From Pseudaquabacterium pictum (GTDB lineage: Bacteria; Pseudomonadota; Gammaproteobacteria; Burkholderiales; Burkholderiaceae_C): DNA of 64,000 nucleotides. The stretch covers positions 186,001-250,000 of the forward strand of contig NZ_BJCL01000001.1 in assembly GCF_005403045.1 (NCBI RefSeq), read 5' to 3'. This document shows positions 8,765-16,893 of the stretch, one piece after another. Each line of letters begins with the position of its first letter. The stretch's first letter is position 1. Made by a program: the position numbers and the translations under genes. The notes under the pieces are model-generated. The model worked only from the letters and a program-made list of their open reading frames with translations. It ran no database searches and had not been told where the DNA came from.

Positions 8765-9361
8765 ATGACCCCCACGCCCTCCGAGCCCTTGCCCTGGCAC
8801 GACGAAGCCGATGTGCTGGGCGTGCGTGTGCGCGCCTTCTTCTTCGACCCGGCCGACGTCGACGCCCGCCCCGACTTCGTCGCCCGCCAGCTGCCCATCC
8901 TGCGACACCAGCCGCCGCGCCTGCTGGCGCCCGAGGGCCAGCGCCGCAGCTACCGGGCCGGTGGGCTGCTGGCCCAGCCGGATGCGGTGCTGGCGCATGG
9001 CGACGGCCTGCTGTGCCTGGCCTACAAGGGCGGCGACAACCGCCTGCTGGAGCCGGCGCACTGGCGCGCCCAGTGGCGGGTCGACGTGATGCTGCAGAGC
9101 ATCGCCAGCGCGATGGCGGTGGCTGGCGACTGCCAGCAGCCGACCGCGGCGCTGTGGCGTGGCGTCAACGTGCTGTGCCAGTTCGACCCCGGCGTGGCCG
9201 TGCTGGAATGCCTGGCCACCCACGTCGGCGCCGCCCGGCATTACTGGCGTGAGCTGCAGTCGGTCAGCCCGGCGCAGCTGGCGGCCTTCTGCGAGCCGCG
9301 CCTGCGGGCGCTGCCCGGCCTGGCCACCAGCGCCGGCGGCACGCCGGCTGCGGTGGCCTGA
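8765..9361 (+). CDS. Uncharacterised protein, third gene of a small operon
   Basis: 198 residues, starting 13 bp after the previous stop. The sequence is not low-complexity: it has alternating charged and hydrophobic stretches (VLGVRVRAFFFDPADVDARPDF, DGLLCLAYKGGDNRL, WRVDVMLQSIASAMAVAGDC, WRGVNVLCQFDPGVAVLECLATHVGAA), consistent with a folded cytoplasmic protein. I do not recognise the family. Its last 40 codons overlap the 3' end of the convergent gene on the other strand (121 bp shared). The overlapped part is Ala-rich and probably of low constraint. Confidence 0.62.
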   Translation: MTPTPSEPLPWHDEADVLGVRVRAFFFDPADVDARPDFVARQLPILRHQPPRLLAPEGQRRSYRAGGLLAQPDAVLAHGDGLLCLAYKGGDNRLLEPAHWRAQWRVDVMLQSIASAMAVAGDCQQPTAALWRGVNVLCQFDPGVAVLECLATHVGAARHYWRELQSVSPAQLAAFCEPRLRALPGLATSAGGTPAAVA

Positions 9362-10479
9362 GCAGCCGCCGGCCGGCGCCCCGCCACCAAAGGGGACTGT
9401 CGGCGCACGCCGTCGGCCTGCGCCGGCGCGGCCAGCGCCCAGCCGTCGGTGGCGGCATCGGCGCTCAACCAGCGGCCACCACCCACCACCAGGCCGCGCT
9501 GGCTGGCGCGCTGCAGCAGCAATTCGCAATCCGCCGCACCCAGGCGGCTGGCCAGGCGCTGCCAGCGCCGCTGCACCAGCACATCACCCCAGGTGTCCTC
9601 CATGGCCTGGCGCAGCTGCTGTGGCGTCGGCTGCGGCCCCACCGCCAGCCGGCGCGCCAGCAGGGTGTGCATGAAGATCTGGAAGGCCTGGCGGGCCTCG
9701 CTGCCCGGCACCAGGGCCGACAGCCCGAGCAGGCGGCGGGCATAGCCGGCCTGGCTGAATTGCAGCGTCAGCATCACCTGCAGCGCCTGCACCGGGTTGA
9801 TCACCCGCACCCGGTTCGGTGGCAGCACCCGCAGCGGCAGCAGCGCCGCCTGGGCATGCGGCAGCGGCGTGGCAAAGCTGGCCAGCACCACCAGGCGCTG
9901 CCAGGCGGCGGCATCCAGTCCCAGGTGGCGGCCGCCGCTGTCGGCCAGTGCCACGGCCTGGGCCTGGGCCGCCGCCCAGTCGCCCGGGCCCCAGGCCTGC
10001 GCCGCCTGCTGGCTGAGCACCGCCAGGTTGCCGGCGGCATAGGCGGCGGCGGTGTTCAGCCGCACCACGGTGGCGTCGTCGCTGCCGCCGGTGGCCAGCA
10101 GCAGCGGCGCGCGGGTGACCGGGCACTGCGGCACGTCGATGCGGGCCAGGAAGGCCGGGTTGACCTGCTGGTCCTCGAACACCGCGCCGTCCTGCCAGGC
10201 CCGCAGCCGCAGCGCCAGCCACTGGCGCACTGCCGCGGTGGTGCGCAGCCGCCGCTCGCCGAAGGCCGCGCGGCCGGCCGCCCAGCCCTGGCCCACCGGG
10301 TTGTGGTCGTTCAGATGGGCCAGCGGCGGCGTGACGCGGTGGTGGGCATGGTCCCAGCCGATGGCGAAGCCGCAGGCATCCAGCGTGGCCGTGGCGGCTG
10401 CGGCGGGGGTGGTGCCGGGCAGGGCGGCGGGCAGGGCCGTGGGCACCAGGGGGCTGAACTCGAAGGCGGCTTGGGCCAT
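9241..10479 (-). CDS. Uncharacterised protein divergent from WYL regulator
   Basis: 412 residues, no signal peptide or membrane helix. The central part (IDVPQCPVTRAPLLLATGG, then TAAAYAAGNLAVLSQQ) loosely recalls the CPxTG...GYxxGNxxVxS pattern of some HNH-like domains, but the catalytic histidines are not apparent, so I do not call a nuclease. The C-terminal 60-70 residues look like unconstrained read-through; the last 121 bp overlap the convergent gene ending at 9361. Its start is 173 bp from the WYL regulator start, and two palindromes lie between them. That makes it the most likely target of the regulator. Confidence 0.68.
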   Translation of the reverse strand: MAQAAFEFSPLVPTALPAALPGTTPAAAATATLDACGFAIGWDHAHHRVTPPLAHLNDHNPVGQGWAAGRAAFGERRLRTTAAVRQWLALRLRAWQDGAVFEDQQVNPAFLARIDVPQCPVTRAPLLLATGGSDDATVVRLNTAAAYAAGNLAVLSQQAAQAWGPGDWAAAQAQAVALADSGGRHLGLDAAAWQRLVVLASFATPLPHAQAALLPLRVLPPNRVRVINPVQALQVMLTLQFSQAGYARRLLGLSALVPGSEARQAFQIFMHTLLARRLAVGPQPTPQQLRQAMEDTWGDVLVQRRWQRLASRLGAADCELLLQRASQRGLVVGGGRWLSADAATDGWALAAPAQADGVRRQSPLVAGRRPAAAQATAAGVPPALVARPGSARRRGSQKAASCAGLTDCSSRQ

Positions 10480-10535
10480 GGGGTCTCCAGGAAGTGGCGC
10501 CAGGACATTCCGGCCAACACAGTCTCTGCGACCAC

Positions 10536-10554
10536 TGGCTCACAGCATGAGCCA
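10536..10554. promoter_or_regulatory. Palindromic operator candidate 1 (WYL regulator)
   Basis: A 19-bp inverted repeat with perfect 7-bp arms, TGGCTCA and TGAGCCA, around a 5-bp centre. It lies 57 bp upstream of the uncharacterised gene that starts at 10479. The same arms recur 56 bp away (centre to centre) at 10592-10610. A repeated palindrome in a divergent promoter region beside a DNA-binding regulator is the expected layout of an operator; binding by the WYL protein is inferred. Confidence 0.68.
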
Positions 10555-10591
10555 GTCAAACGGATGCCGGCACAGCCCCGCACCTGCGGGA

Positions 10592-10610
10592 TGGCTCACG
10601 CCGTGAGCCA
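10592..10610. promoter_or_regulatory. Palindromic operator candidate 2 (WYL regulator)
   Basis: A 19-bp inverted repeat with perfect 8-bp arms, TGGCTCAC and GTGAGCCA, around GCC. It ends 42 bp before the WYL regulator start and is the second copy of the element at 10536-10554. Its position fits autoregulation of the regulator gene. Confidence 0.7.
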
Positions 10611-10652
10611 CCGACGTGGCAGACTGCCGCCTCCCACGCCCACCCCGCGCCG

Positions 10653-11672
10653 ATGACCAAGACCGCACGCCTGTACAAGATCGAGCAGCTGATCCGCCAC
10701 CGCGGCAGCGTCAGCTTCGCGCAGATGCTGGAATCGCTGGAGGTGTCGCCCGCCACCCTGAAGCGTGACCTGGAATACCTGCGCGACCAGCTCGGCGCCC
10801 CCATCGTCTACGACCGCGACAGCAACGGCTACCGCTTCGACATGCCGGCCGGCGGGGCCAGCGGCACCCCGGCCTGGCGCGGCGAGAAGCATGAGCTGCC
10901 CGGCCTGTGGTTCAGCGAGCGCGAGCTGTACTCGCTGCTGATGGCCCACCAGCTGCTGGCCGGGCTGGATGCCGACGGCACCCTCAGCCGCCATCTGCAG
11001 CCGCTGCTCGACCGCATCCACGAGCTGCTGGGCCCGGGCGGCGACAGCGATGCGCAGGCGCTGATGAAGCGGGTGAAGATCGTCAGCGCGCTGCGCCGGC
11101 CGGTGCCGCCCGACTGTTTCGAGCGCATGGGTGAAGCCCTGCTGCGCCGCCGCCGCCTGCACATGCGCTACCTCACCCGCGCCCGCGGCGAGGTGGGCGA
11201 GCGCGAGGTCTCGCCGCAGCGCCTGGTGCACTACCGCAACACCTGGTACCTGGATGCCTGGTGCCACAGCCGCGACCGGCTGCTGCGTTTTGCGCTCGAT
11301 GCCGTGCAGGAAGCCCGCGTGCTGCCCGCCCGCGCCAAGGATGTCGCGCTGCGCCAGGTGCAGGCCGAGATGGACGGCGGCTACGGCATCTTTGCCGGCG
11401 GCACGCCGAAGCAGGCGCTGCTGCGCTTCAGCCCGCAGGCGGCGCCCTGGATCAGCCGCGAGGAATGGCACCCCGACCAGCAGGGCCGCTGGCTGGACGA
11501 CGGCAGCTGGGAGCTGCGCCTGCCCTACGTCGACGAGACCGAGCTGGTGATGGACCTGCTGCGCCAGGGCGAGCAGGTGCAGGTGCTGGCGCCCGACAGC
11601 CTGTGCGCGGCGGTGCAGCAGCGGCTGGCCGCGGCGCTGGCCGTCTACCGCGGCGCCGCGCCGGCAGCCTGA
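10653..11672 (+). CDS. WYL-domain transcriptional regulator (YafY type)
   Basis: 339 residues. An N-terminal helix-turn-helix (about residues 5-60; FAQMLESLEVSPATLKRDLEYLRDQLGAPI) is followed by a WYL domain at about 170-240, with the eponymous motif in RLVHYRNTWYLDAWCHSRDRLLRFALD, and by a C-terminal WCX-like region. WYL proteins are ligand-sensing regulators; the domain is thought to bind nucleotides or nucleic acid in several systems, including phage-defence regulators. It is divergent from the uncharacterised gene at 9241-10479, and two near-identical palindromes sit in the 173-bp gap, suggesting local control and autoregulation. Confidence 0.93.
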   Translation: MTKTARLYKIEQLIRHRGSVSFAQMLESLEVSPATLKRDLEYLRDQLGAPIVYDRDSNGYRFDMPAGGASGTPAWRGEKHELPGLWFSERELYSLLMAHQLLAGLDADGTLSRHLQPLLDRIHELLGPGGDSDAQALMKRVKIVSALRRPVPPDCFERMGEALLRRRRLHMRYLTRARGEVGEREVSPQRLVHYRNTWYLDAWCHSRDRLLRFALDAVQEARVLPARAKDVALRQVQAEMDGGYGIFAGGTPKQALLRFSPQAAPWISREEWHPDQQGRWLDDGSWELRLPYVDETELVMDLLRQGEQVQVLAPDSLCAAVQQRLAAALAVYRGAAPAA

Positions 11673-11734
11673 CCGCACCGGCGCCGGCTGGCCGACAATG
11701 CCGGCGTGTCATGCCGCCGCGTGGTCGTCCCCAC

Positions 11735-13801
11735 ATGAACAAACGCAGTCTTCTGGTGGGTGCCGCGCTGGCGGGGGCGGGCTGGTGCCTGGGCGCCGGC
11801 GGGGTGGCGGCCCAGCCGCTGCGCCTGCGCTACGGCGGCGACGCGGCTTTCGCGCCCTTCGAGTCGCTGGACGCCGACGGCCAGCCACAGGGCTTCCAGA
11901 CCGCGCTGCTGGCGGCGCTGGGCCCGCTGGCCGGCGTCGAGTTCGACATCCGCCTGGCGCCCTGGGCGCAGACCGAGCGGGCCTTCCGCACGGGCCAGGT
12001 CGACGTGGTCGGCATGGTCGACACCAGCGAACGGCGCGCCTGGGCGCTGTTCACCCGCGGCCATGCCACGCCGGCGCTGGCGGTGTACCGGCGCAGCGGT
12101 CAGCCCGATCCGCAGGGCCTCACCGGCCTGGCCAACCTGCGCGTCGCGGTGCCGGACAGCGAGCCGATGCGCCACACCCTGCGCACCTGGCTGGCTGGCC
12201 TGCCGGGCCCGTTCCTGCTGCAGGCCGATGCCGCCGCCGCGCTGGCCGCACTGCAGCAAGGCATGGCCGACGTGGCCCTGCTGCCACGTGCCTATGCCGA
12301 CCCGCTGCTGGCCGCCGGTGCCGCGCCCGATGTCGTCGCCAGTGCGCTGAACCTGCCCTTGCAGACCTATGCGCTGGCGGTGGCGCCGGGCCGCGCCGAC
12401 CTGCAGGCGCGGCTGCAGCAGGGCCTGGATGCGCTGGAGGCCGACGGCCGACTGGAGGCCCTGCGCACCCGCTGGCTGAGCAGCCACCAGGCGCTGGCCG
12501 AGCGCCAGCTGCTCAGCCGCGGCCTGGCGACGCAGCGCAGCCGCACCTGGCAGGTGGCCGCCGCCGGTGCTGGTGCAGCCCTGGTGCTGGGTGCCGGCCT
12601 GTGGTGGCGCGGGCGCCGGGTGGCCACCGAGCGCCAGGGCCGCCAGGCGGCCGAGGCTGCGCTGCAGCAGGCCGAGCGCCTGCTGCTGCACAGCTTTGCC
12701 CAGCATCCGGATGCCATGCTGCTGGTCGAGCGCGACAGCGGCGTGGTGCGCGATGCCAACGCCGCCCTGCTGGACCTGCTGGGCCTGCCGGCCGACACGC
12801 TGATCGGCCGGCCGCTGGATGCGCTGGACGGCGTGGTCGATGCGGCGGCGCTGCGCCAGCTGGTGCAGCGCCTGACCGACGACGGGCGGCTGGACGCGGC
12901 ACCGCTGCGCCTGCGGCGTGCCGACGGCTCGCCGCGCGATGCGCTGGTCAGCGCCGATGTGCTGCCGGTGGGCGACCGGCCGCATGTGTTCTGCCTGCTG
13001 CGCGACATCACCGAGCAGCTGGCCCGCGATGCGCTGCTGCGCCAGGGCTATGACAGCCTGGCCGGTCAGCTGAACCTGGCCCGCCATGAACTGCAGGCCG
13101 CCCAGGTGCGCCAGACCGAGGCCGAGGACCGGCTGCAGACCTTCACCCGCGCGGTCTCGCACGATCTGAAGACGCCGCTGAATGCGGTGCAGGGCTACCT
13201 GGGCCTGCTGCAGCAGCGGCTGCGCGCAGGCCATGTGCAGGAGGCGATGGTGCATGCCCAGCGCATGGCCGCGGCGGCCCGGCGCATGACGGCGATGATC
13301 GACGCGCTGGGCCGCCTGGCCCGGGTGGACCAGCAACCGCTGCAGCGCCAGCCGCTGGACATGGTGCGCCTGGCCGAGGACACCTGGGCCCTGCTGCAGC
13401 CCCAGCTGGCCGACCGGCGGATGGAGTTCCGTGTCGACGTGCTGCCGCCGGCCCAGGGCGACCCCGATCTGGTGGCCCAGGTCTGGCAGAACCTGCTGGG
13501 CAATGCCGCCAAGTACAGCGACGGGCGGGATCCGGCCAAGGTGGCCGTCAGCAGCCACCAGGATGACCGCGGCACCTGGTACCGGGTGGCGGACAACGGC
13601 GTGGGCTTCGACATGGCCGCTGCCGGCAGGCTGTTCACCCCCTTCCAGCGCCTGCACGAAGGCAGCCGGTTCGAGGGCAGCGGCGTGGGCCTGAGCCTGG
13701 TGCGCCGCATCGTCGAGCACCATGGCGGCGCTGTGCGCCTGCGCAGCGCGCCCGGCGTGGGCACGGTGGCCGAGTTCACGCTGGACCCGGCGCCGGCCTG
13801 A
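11735..13801 (+). CDS. Histidine kinase with fused periplasmic binding domain and PAS
   Basis: 688 residues. Signal peptide (1-25), a family-3 solute-binding domain (about 26-255: LRLRYGGDAAFAPFESLDADGQPQGF, FRTGQVDVVGMVDTSERRAWALFT), a transmembrane helix (about 270-288), a PAS domain (about 305-430), a coiled linker, HisKA with the phospho-acceptor His476 in SHDLKTPLN, and an HATPase domain (NLLGNAAKYS, DNGVGFD, GSGVGLSLVRRI). The architecture is that of an unorthodox BvgS/EvgS-like sensor without receiver or HPt. A partner response regulator is not adjacent. An in-frame ATG at 11711 is an alternative start. It converges with a gene for a free-standing binding protein of the same family. 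Confidence 0.92.
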   Translation: MNKRSLLVGAALAGAGWCLGAGGVAAQPLRLRYGGDAAFAPFESLDADGQPQGFQTALLAALGPLAGVEFDIRLAPWAQTERAFRTGQVDVVGMVDTSERRAWALFTRGHATPALAVYRRSGQPDPQGLTGLANLRVAVPDSEPMRHTLRTWLAGLPGPFLLQADAAAALAALQQGMADVALLPRAYADPLLAAGAAPDVVASALNLPLQTYALAVAPGRADLQARLQQGLDALEADGRLEALRTRWLSSHQALAERQLLSRGLATQRSRTWQVAAAGAGAALVLGAGLWWRGRRVATERQGRQAAEAALQQAERLLLHSFAQHPDAMLLVERDSGVVRDANAALLDLLGLPADTLIGRPLDALDGVVDAAALRQLVQRLTDDGRLDAAPLRLRRADGSPRDALVSADVLPVGDRPHVFCLLRDITEQLARDALLRQGYDSLAGQLNLARHELQAAQVRQTEAEDRLQTFTRAVSHDLKTPLNAVQGYLGLLQQRLRAGHVQEAMVHAQRMAAAARRMTAMIDALGRLARVDQQPLQRQPLDMVRLAEDTWALLQPQLADRRMEFRVDVLPPAQGDPDLVAQVWQNLLGNAAKYSDGRDPAKVAVSSHQDDRGTWYRVADNGVGFDMAAAGRLFTPFQRLHEGSRFEGSGVGLSLVRRIVEHHGGAVRLRSAPGVGTVAEFTLDPAPA

Positions 13802-13832
13802 GCGGCGGCGCCATGCCCGCCGCGCCGGCCGC

Positions 13833-14747
13833 TCACTTCGGCCACCGGCTGCTGTCCGACCAGAACAGCACCCGCTCCTCCAGCCAGCCGCTGTCGCGCT
13901 GCAGCGCCAGCCAGGTGTTCAGGAAGGCCAGGAAGTCCGGGTCGCCCTTGCGCACCGCCATCGCCGCGGCCGTGCTGGCCAGCGGCGTGTTGCGCGGCAG
14001 GTAGAGCTGGCCGGGGGCCGCCTGCAGCAGCGCCTGCGGCGACAGCGTGGGCGCCAGCGCGGCCTGGGCCTGGCCCTGCAGCACCAGCTGCAGCGGGTCG
14101 TCGCTGGTGGCGATCAGCCGGGACTTGGGCAGCAGCTTGCGCGCCAGCGCCTCCTGCGGCGTGCCGGCATACACCGCCACCGCCATCCCGGGCTGGTCGA
14201 AATCGGCCAGCGCCGTCTTGCCCGGTGCCTTGGCCTGGCTGGCGACGAGGTAGACGCCGTCGTGCACCGTGGGGGTGGTGAAGTTGACGGCCATGGCGCG
14301 GGTCACCGTCATCCACAGGCCGCTGGCGATCAGGTCGCAGGCCCGGTCGACCAGGTCGCTGACCACCAGGCCCCAGGACGAGGGCACGAACTCGATCTCC
14401 AGGCCCAGGTCCTGCGCCAGCTTGCGCGACAGGTCGACGCTGTAGCCGGCGAAGCCGCCCTTGCCGTCGTTCATCACCATCGGGTCGACCGGCACCACGC
14501 ACACCCGCAGCAGGCCGCGCTGGCGCACGGTGGCCAGGGTGTCGACCGCCGGGCCGCGCCAGACCAGGCCGGCTTCCGGTGGCGGCGCGCGCAGTGCGGG
14601 GCGGGACGGGTCGGCGAAGCCGCTGCCCGGCGATGCGGGCGTGGCCGGGGTCTGGGCCCAGCCGGGTGCGGCCAGGCCGGTGGCCAGCACGGCGGCCAGC
14701 AGGCTGGAACGGAGGGTGCGCATGGGGTGTTGGATCGGGTTGCGCAT
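13833..14747 (-). CDS. Family-3 solute-binding protein (amino-acid type)
   Basis: 304 residues with a Sec signal peptide ending near GWAQ. The rest is one family-3 periplasmic binding domain: TVRQRGLLRVCVVPVDPMVMNDGKGGFAGYSVDLSRKLAQDLGLEIEFV, then DLVDRACDLIASGLWMTVTRAMAVNFTTP, the usual core that binds amino acids or related small ligands. No permease or ATPase gene is adjacent, so it may work in signalling or with a distant transporter. I chose the ATG at 14747 because it overlaps the upstream stop (TGATG), which implies coupling with the DUF3011 gene; the ATG at 14723 would give a more standard signal peptide. It converges with the kinase that carries the same domain. Confidence 0.88.
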   Translation of the reverse strand: MRNPIQHPMRTLRSSLLAAVLATGLAAPGWAQTPATPASPGSGFADPSRPALRAPPPEAGLVWRGPAVDTLATVRQRGLLRVCVVPVDPMVMNDGKGGFAGYSVDLSRKLAQDLGLEIEFVPSSWGLVVSDLVDRACDLIASGLWMTVTRAMAVNFTTPTVHDGVYLVASQAKAPGKTALADFDQPGMAVAVYAGTPQEALARKLLPKSRLIATSDDPLQLVLQGQAQAALAPTLSPQALLQAAPGQLYLPRNTPLASTAAAMAVRKGDPDFLAFLNTWLALQRDSGWLEERVLFWSDSSRWPK

Positions 14748-15397
14748 CAGTAGCCTCCGCCGTCGTAGTGGCGCTCGTAGCTGCGCTGGAAGACGACGCG
14801 GTGGCCCGAGTCGCGCTCGTCCACGGCGACGAAGCCGCTGCCCGAGCGGGAAATGCGGAACTGCTGGCGGCCAGCCTGCAGCCGGTTGCCGTCCAGGCTG
14901 CCGGAGAACTCGTTGCGGCCGGCGCGGCCGGAGACCGCACCGCCGGGCAGGATGCGTAGCGTCACGTCGACACCCTCGCGCTCGTCGTAGCCGCTGAAGC
15001 TGCCGACCGACCAGGCGCCGACATCCTCCTGCGCATGCTTGTTCTGGTTGTTGGCAGCCGCCGCGATGGCGGCCAGTCCGATCAGGCCGACCACCGCCGC
15101 GGCAGCGGCCTTGTCGTTGCTGCCCGAGCCGCGGCCGACGCGGAAATCCGCCCCGCAGCCGCGGTTGACCCACACGCCGGAGCGCGAGTAGCCCCAGTTG
15201 CGGTTCTCCCGGCAGTCGGTGTTGGAGATCTGGCGCACCAGTTCCACCCGGTTGTCGGTGTTGGCCGAGCAGAAGTTGTAGCCGTTGTTGTAGCTCTCGC
15301 AGCGGATGGTCTGGTTCGCATTGGCGGGCAAGGGCCCGGCCACCAGGGCCAGACAGATCAGCGGCGCCACGGCGCGCGACAGCGGTCGAGGTTGCAT
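14747..15397 (-). CDS. DUF3011 domain exported protein
   Basis: 216 residues. A signal peptide (cleavage near ANA-NQT) is followed by a DUF3011 module: IRCESYNNGYNFC, RVELVRQISNTDCRENRNWGYSRSGVWVNRGCGADFRVG, with paired cysteines and the WGY...WVNRGC core. A hydrophobic Ala/Ile/Gly-rich segment (about 105-122) could be a membrane helix. The C-terminal 80 residues are Ser/Gly/Arg-rich beta-type sequence. The function of DUF3011 is not established. Its stop overlaps the start of the binding-protein gene, and its ATG at 15397 follows a 278-bp divergent intergenic region shared with the MFS gene. Confidence 0.84.
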   Translation of the reverse strand: MQPRPLSRAVAPLICLALVAGPLPANANQTIRCESYNNGYNFCSANTDNRVELVRQISNTDCRENRNWGYSRSGVWVNRGCGADFRVGRGSGSNDKAAAAAVVGLIGLAAIAAAANNQNKHAQEDVGAWSVGSFSGYDEREGVDVTLRILPGGAVSGRAGRNEFSGSLDGNRLQAGRQQFRISRSGSGFVAVDERDSGHRVVFQRSYERHYDGGGY

Positions 15398-15675
15398 GGA
15401 GGACTCCGTCGAAGGTCGGTCGGCAGCCGCACCGCGGCGCGGCAGTTGCAACGCTAACACTCTTGCGGCGCGGTCACGGTTGCTGCAGCGCAGATGCCGC
15501 CGCCATGCCCGGCCGACGTGGTGACGATGGCCCTTAAGCTGCCGGCCATGACCCCCGTCCGCCGCGCCACGCAATGCCAATTCGCCCGCCATGCCGGCGT
15601 CACCCGATGGCACGACCAGAGATTGCCCCTGCAGATCCAGCCTGACCCGCGGCACCACCAAGCCGCCGCCCGGCA

Positions 15676-16866
15676 GTGAGCCGTCCGGGTGCGTCGCCCT
15701 GGCCGCTGGTCGGGCTGCTGTACCTGTGCGGCCTGCTGGCTGCGGCGCAGCTGGGCAAGCTGTCGGCGCTGGCGCCGCTGGTGGCCGCGGCGCTGGGCCT
15801 GGGCCTGCCGCTGGTGGCGCTGGCCATCTCGTTGATCGAGCTGGGCGGTGCCACGCTGGGCACGGTGGCCGGCCTGCTGGCCCAGCGGCTGGGGCTGGCG
15901 CGCTGCCTGCGCTGGGGCGTGGGCGCGCTGGCGCTGGCCGGCCTGGGTGGCGCGCTGGCGCAGGGCGCCGTCGGCCTGTTCGGCTGGCGGTTGCTGGAGG
16001 CCGTGGGCTACCTGGGCGTGATCGTCAGCGCGCCGGTGCTCATCGCGCGCCATGCCGCCCGCACCGGCGGTGCCGCCGGCGCCCGCACCCAGGGACTGGC
16101 GCTGACGCTGTGGAGCACCTTCGTGCCGGTGGGCATGGCCCTGGGTGCCTGGGGCAGTGCGGGCGCTGCCGTCTGGCTGGGCTGGCGCGGTGCCGTGGCG
16201 CTGGGCGGCGGGGTGGCGCTGCTGCTGTGGGCCGTGCTCTGGCGATCACGCCTGCCAGCCGATGGCGGCAGCGTGACCGCCGATCCGCCGCCCGCATCGC
16301 CGCCCGCGCTGACGCCGGCACTCTGGTGCCTGGCCCTGGCCTTCGGCGGTTTTGCCCTGTTCGAGGTGGGCATGCTCGGCCTGCTGCCCACGCTGCTGGT
16401 GCAGCAGGCCGGGCTCAGCGCCGCGGCAGCTGGCCAGTGGACCGGCCTGGCGGCGCTGGCGGCAGTGGGCGGCAGCGCGTCGGCGGCGCTGTTGCTGCGC
16501 CATGGCACGGGGCTGCGCGGGCCGGTGCTGCTGTCGCTGGGCCTGCCGCCGCTGCTGCTGTTCGGCGTGTTCACCAATGCGCCGCAGCCGGCGCTGGCCA
16601 TCGGCCTGGCGGTGCTGCTGAACATGCTGGGCGGCGTGTTCGCCAGCCTCACCTTTGCGCTGCTGCCGCGGCTGGCGGCCGGCCCCGGCCAGCTGGTGCG
16701 GGCCAATGGCCTGCTGGCGCAGTGCGGTGCCTCGGGCTCGCTGCTGGGACCGCCGGCCATGGCGGCCTGCGTGCAGCTGGGTGGCTGGCCGGCTGCTGCC
16801 GGCCTGGGGCTGCTGGTGTCGCTGGCGGCGCTGCCGCTGGCCTGGCGGGCGCTGCGGGCGGCCTGA
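15676..16866 (+). CDS. MFS transporter (CynX/NimT-like)
   Basis: 396 residues with about 12 hydrophobic helices and little else, the length of a drug/small-solute major facilitator. The start is a GTG at 15676, immediately before the first helix (WPLVGLLYLCGLLAAAQLGKLSALAPLV). Motif A-like residues are weak (GTVAGLLAQRLGLARCLRWG), as in the CynX/NimT branch. The central loop at about residues 190-215 is short and Pro-rich. The substrate is unknown. It is divergent from the DUF3011 operon and ends 27 bp before the convergent aldo-keto-reductase-like gene. Confidence 0.85.
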   Translation: MSRPGASPWPLVGLLYLCGLLAAAQLGKLSALAPLVAAALGLGLPLVALAISLIELGGATLGTVAGLLAQRLGLARCLRWGVGALALAGLGGALAQGAVGLFGWRLLEAVGYLGVIVSAPVLIARHAARTGGAAGARTQGLALTLWSTFVPVGMALGAWGSAGAAVWLGWRGAVALGGGVALLLWAVLWRSRLPADGGSVTADPPPASPPALTPALWCLALAFGGFALFEVGMLGLLPTLLVQQAGLSAAAAGQWTGLAALAAVGGSASAALLLRHGTGLRGPVLLSLGLPPLLLFGVFTNAPQPALAIGLAVLLNMLGGVFASLTFALLPRLAAGPGQLVRANGLLAQCGASGSLLGPPAMAACVQLGGWPAAAGLGLLVSLAALPLAWRALRAA

Positions 16867-16893
16867 GCCGCAAGCCGGGCCCGGTGCCGCGGA

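Noticed and set aside
9241-10479. HNH-nuclease call for the uncharacterised gene
   Set aside because: A CPVT...AAGNLAVLS pattern recalls some HNH domains but the catalytic histidines and metal ligands are not visible.
13801-13833. Terminator between the convergent kinase and binding-protein genes
   Set aside because: GAGCGGC/GCCGCTC arms exist but the spacer is long and the stem short; no T-run is present.
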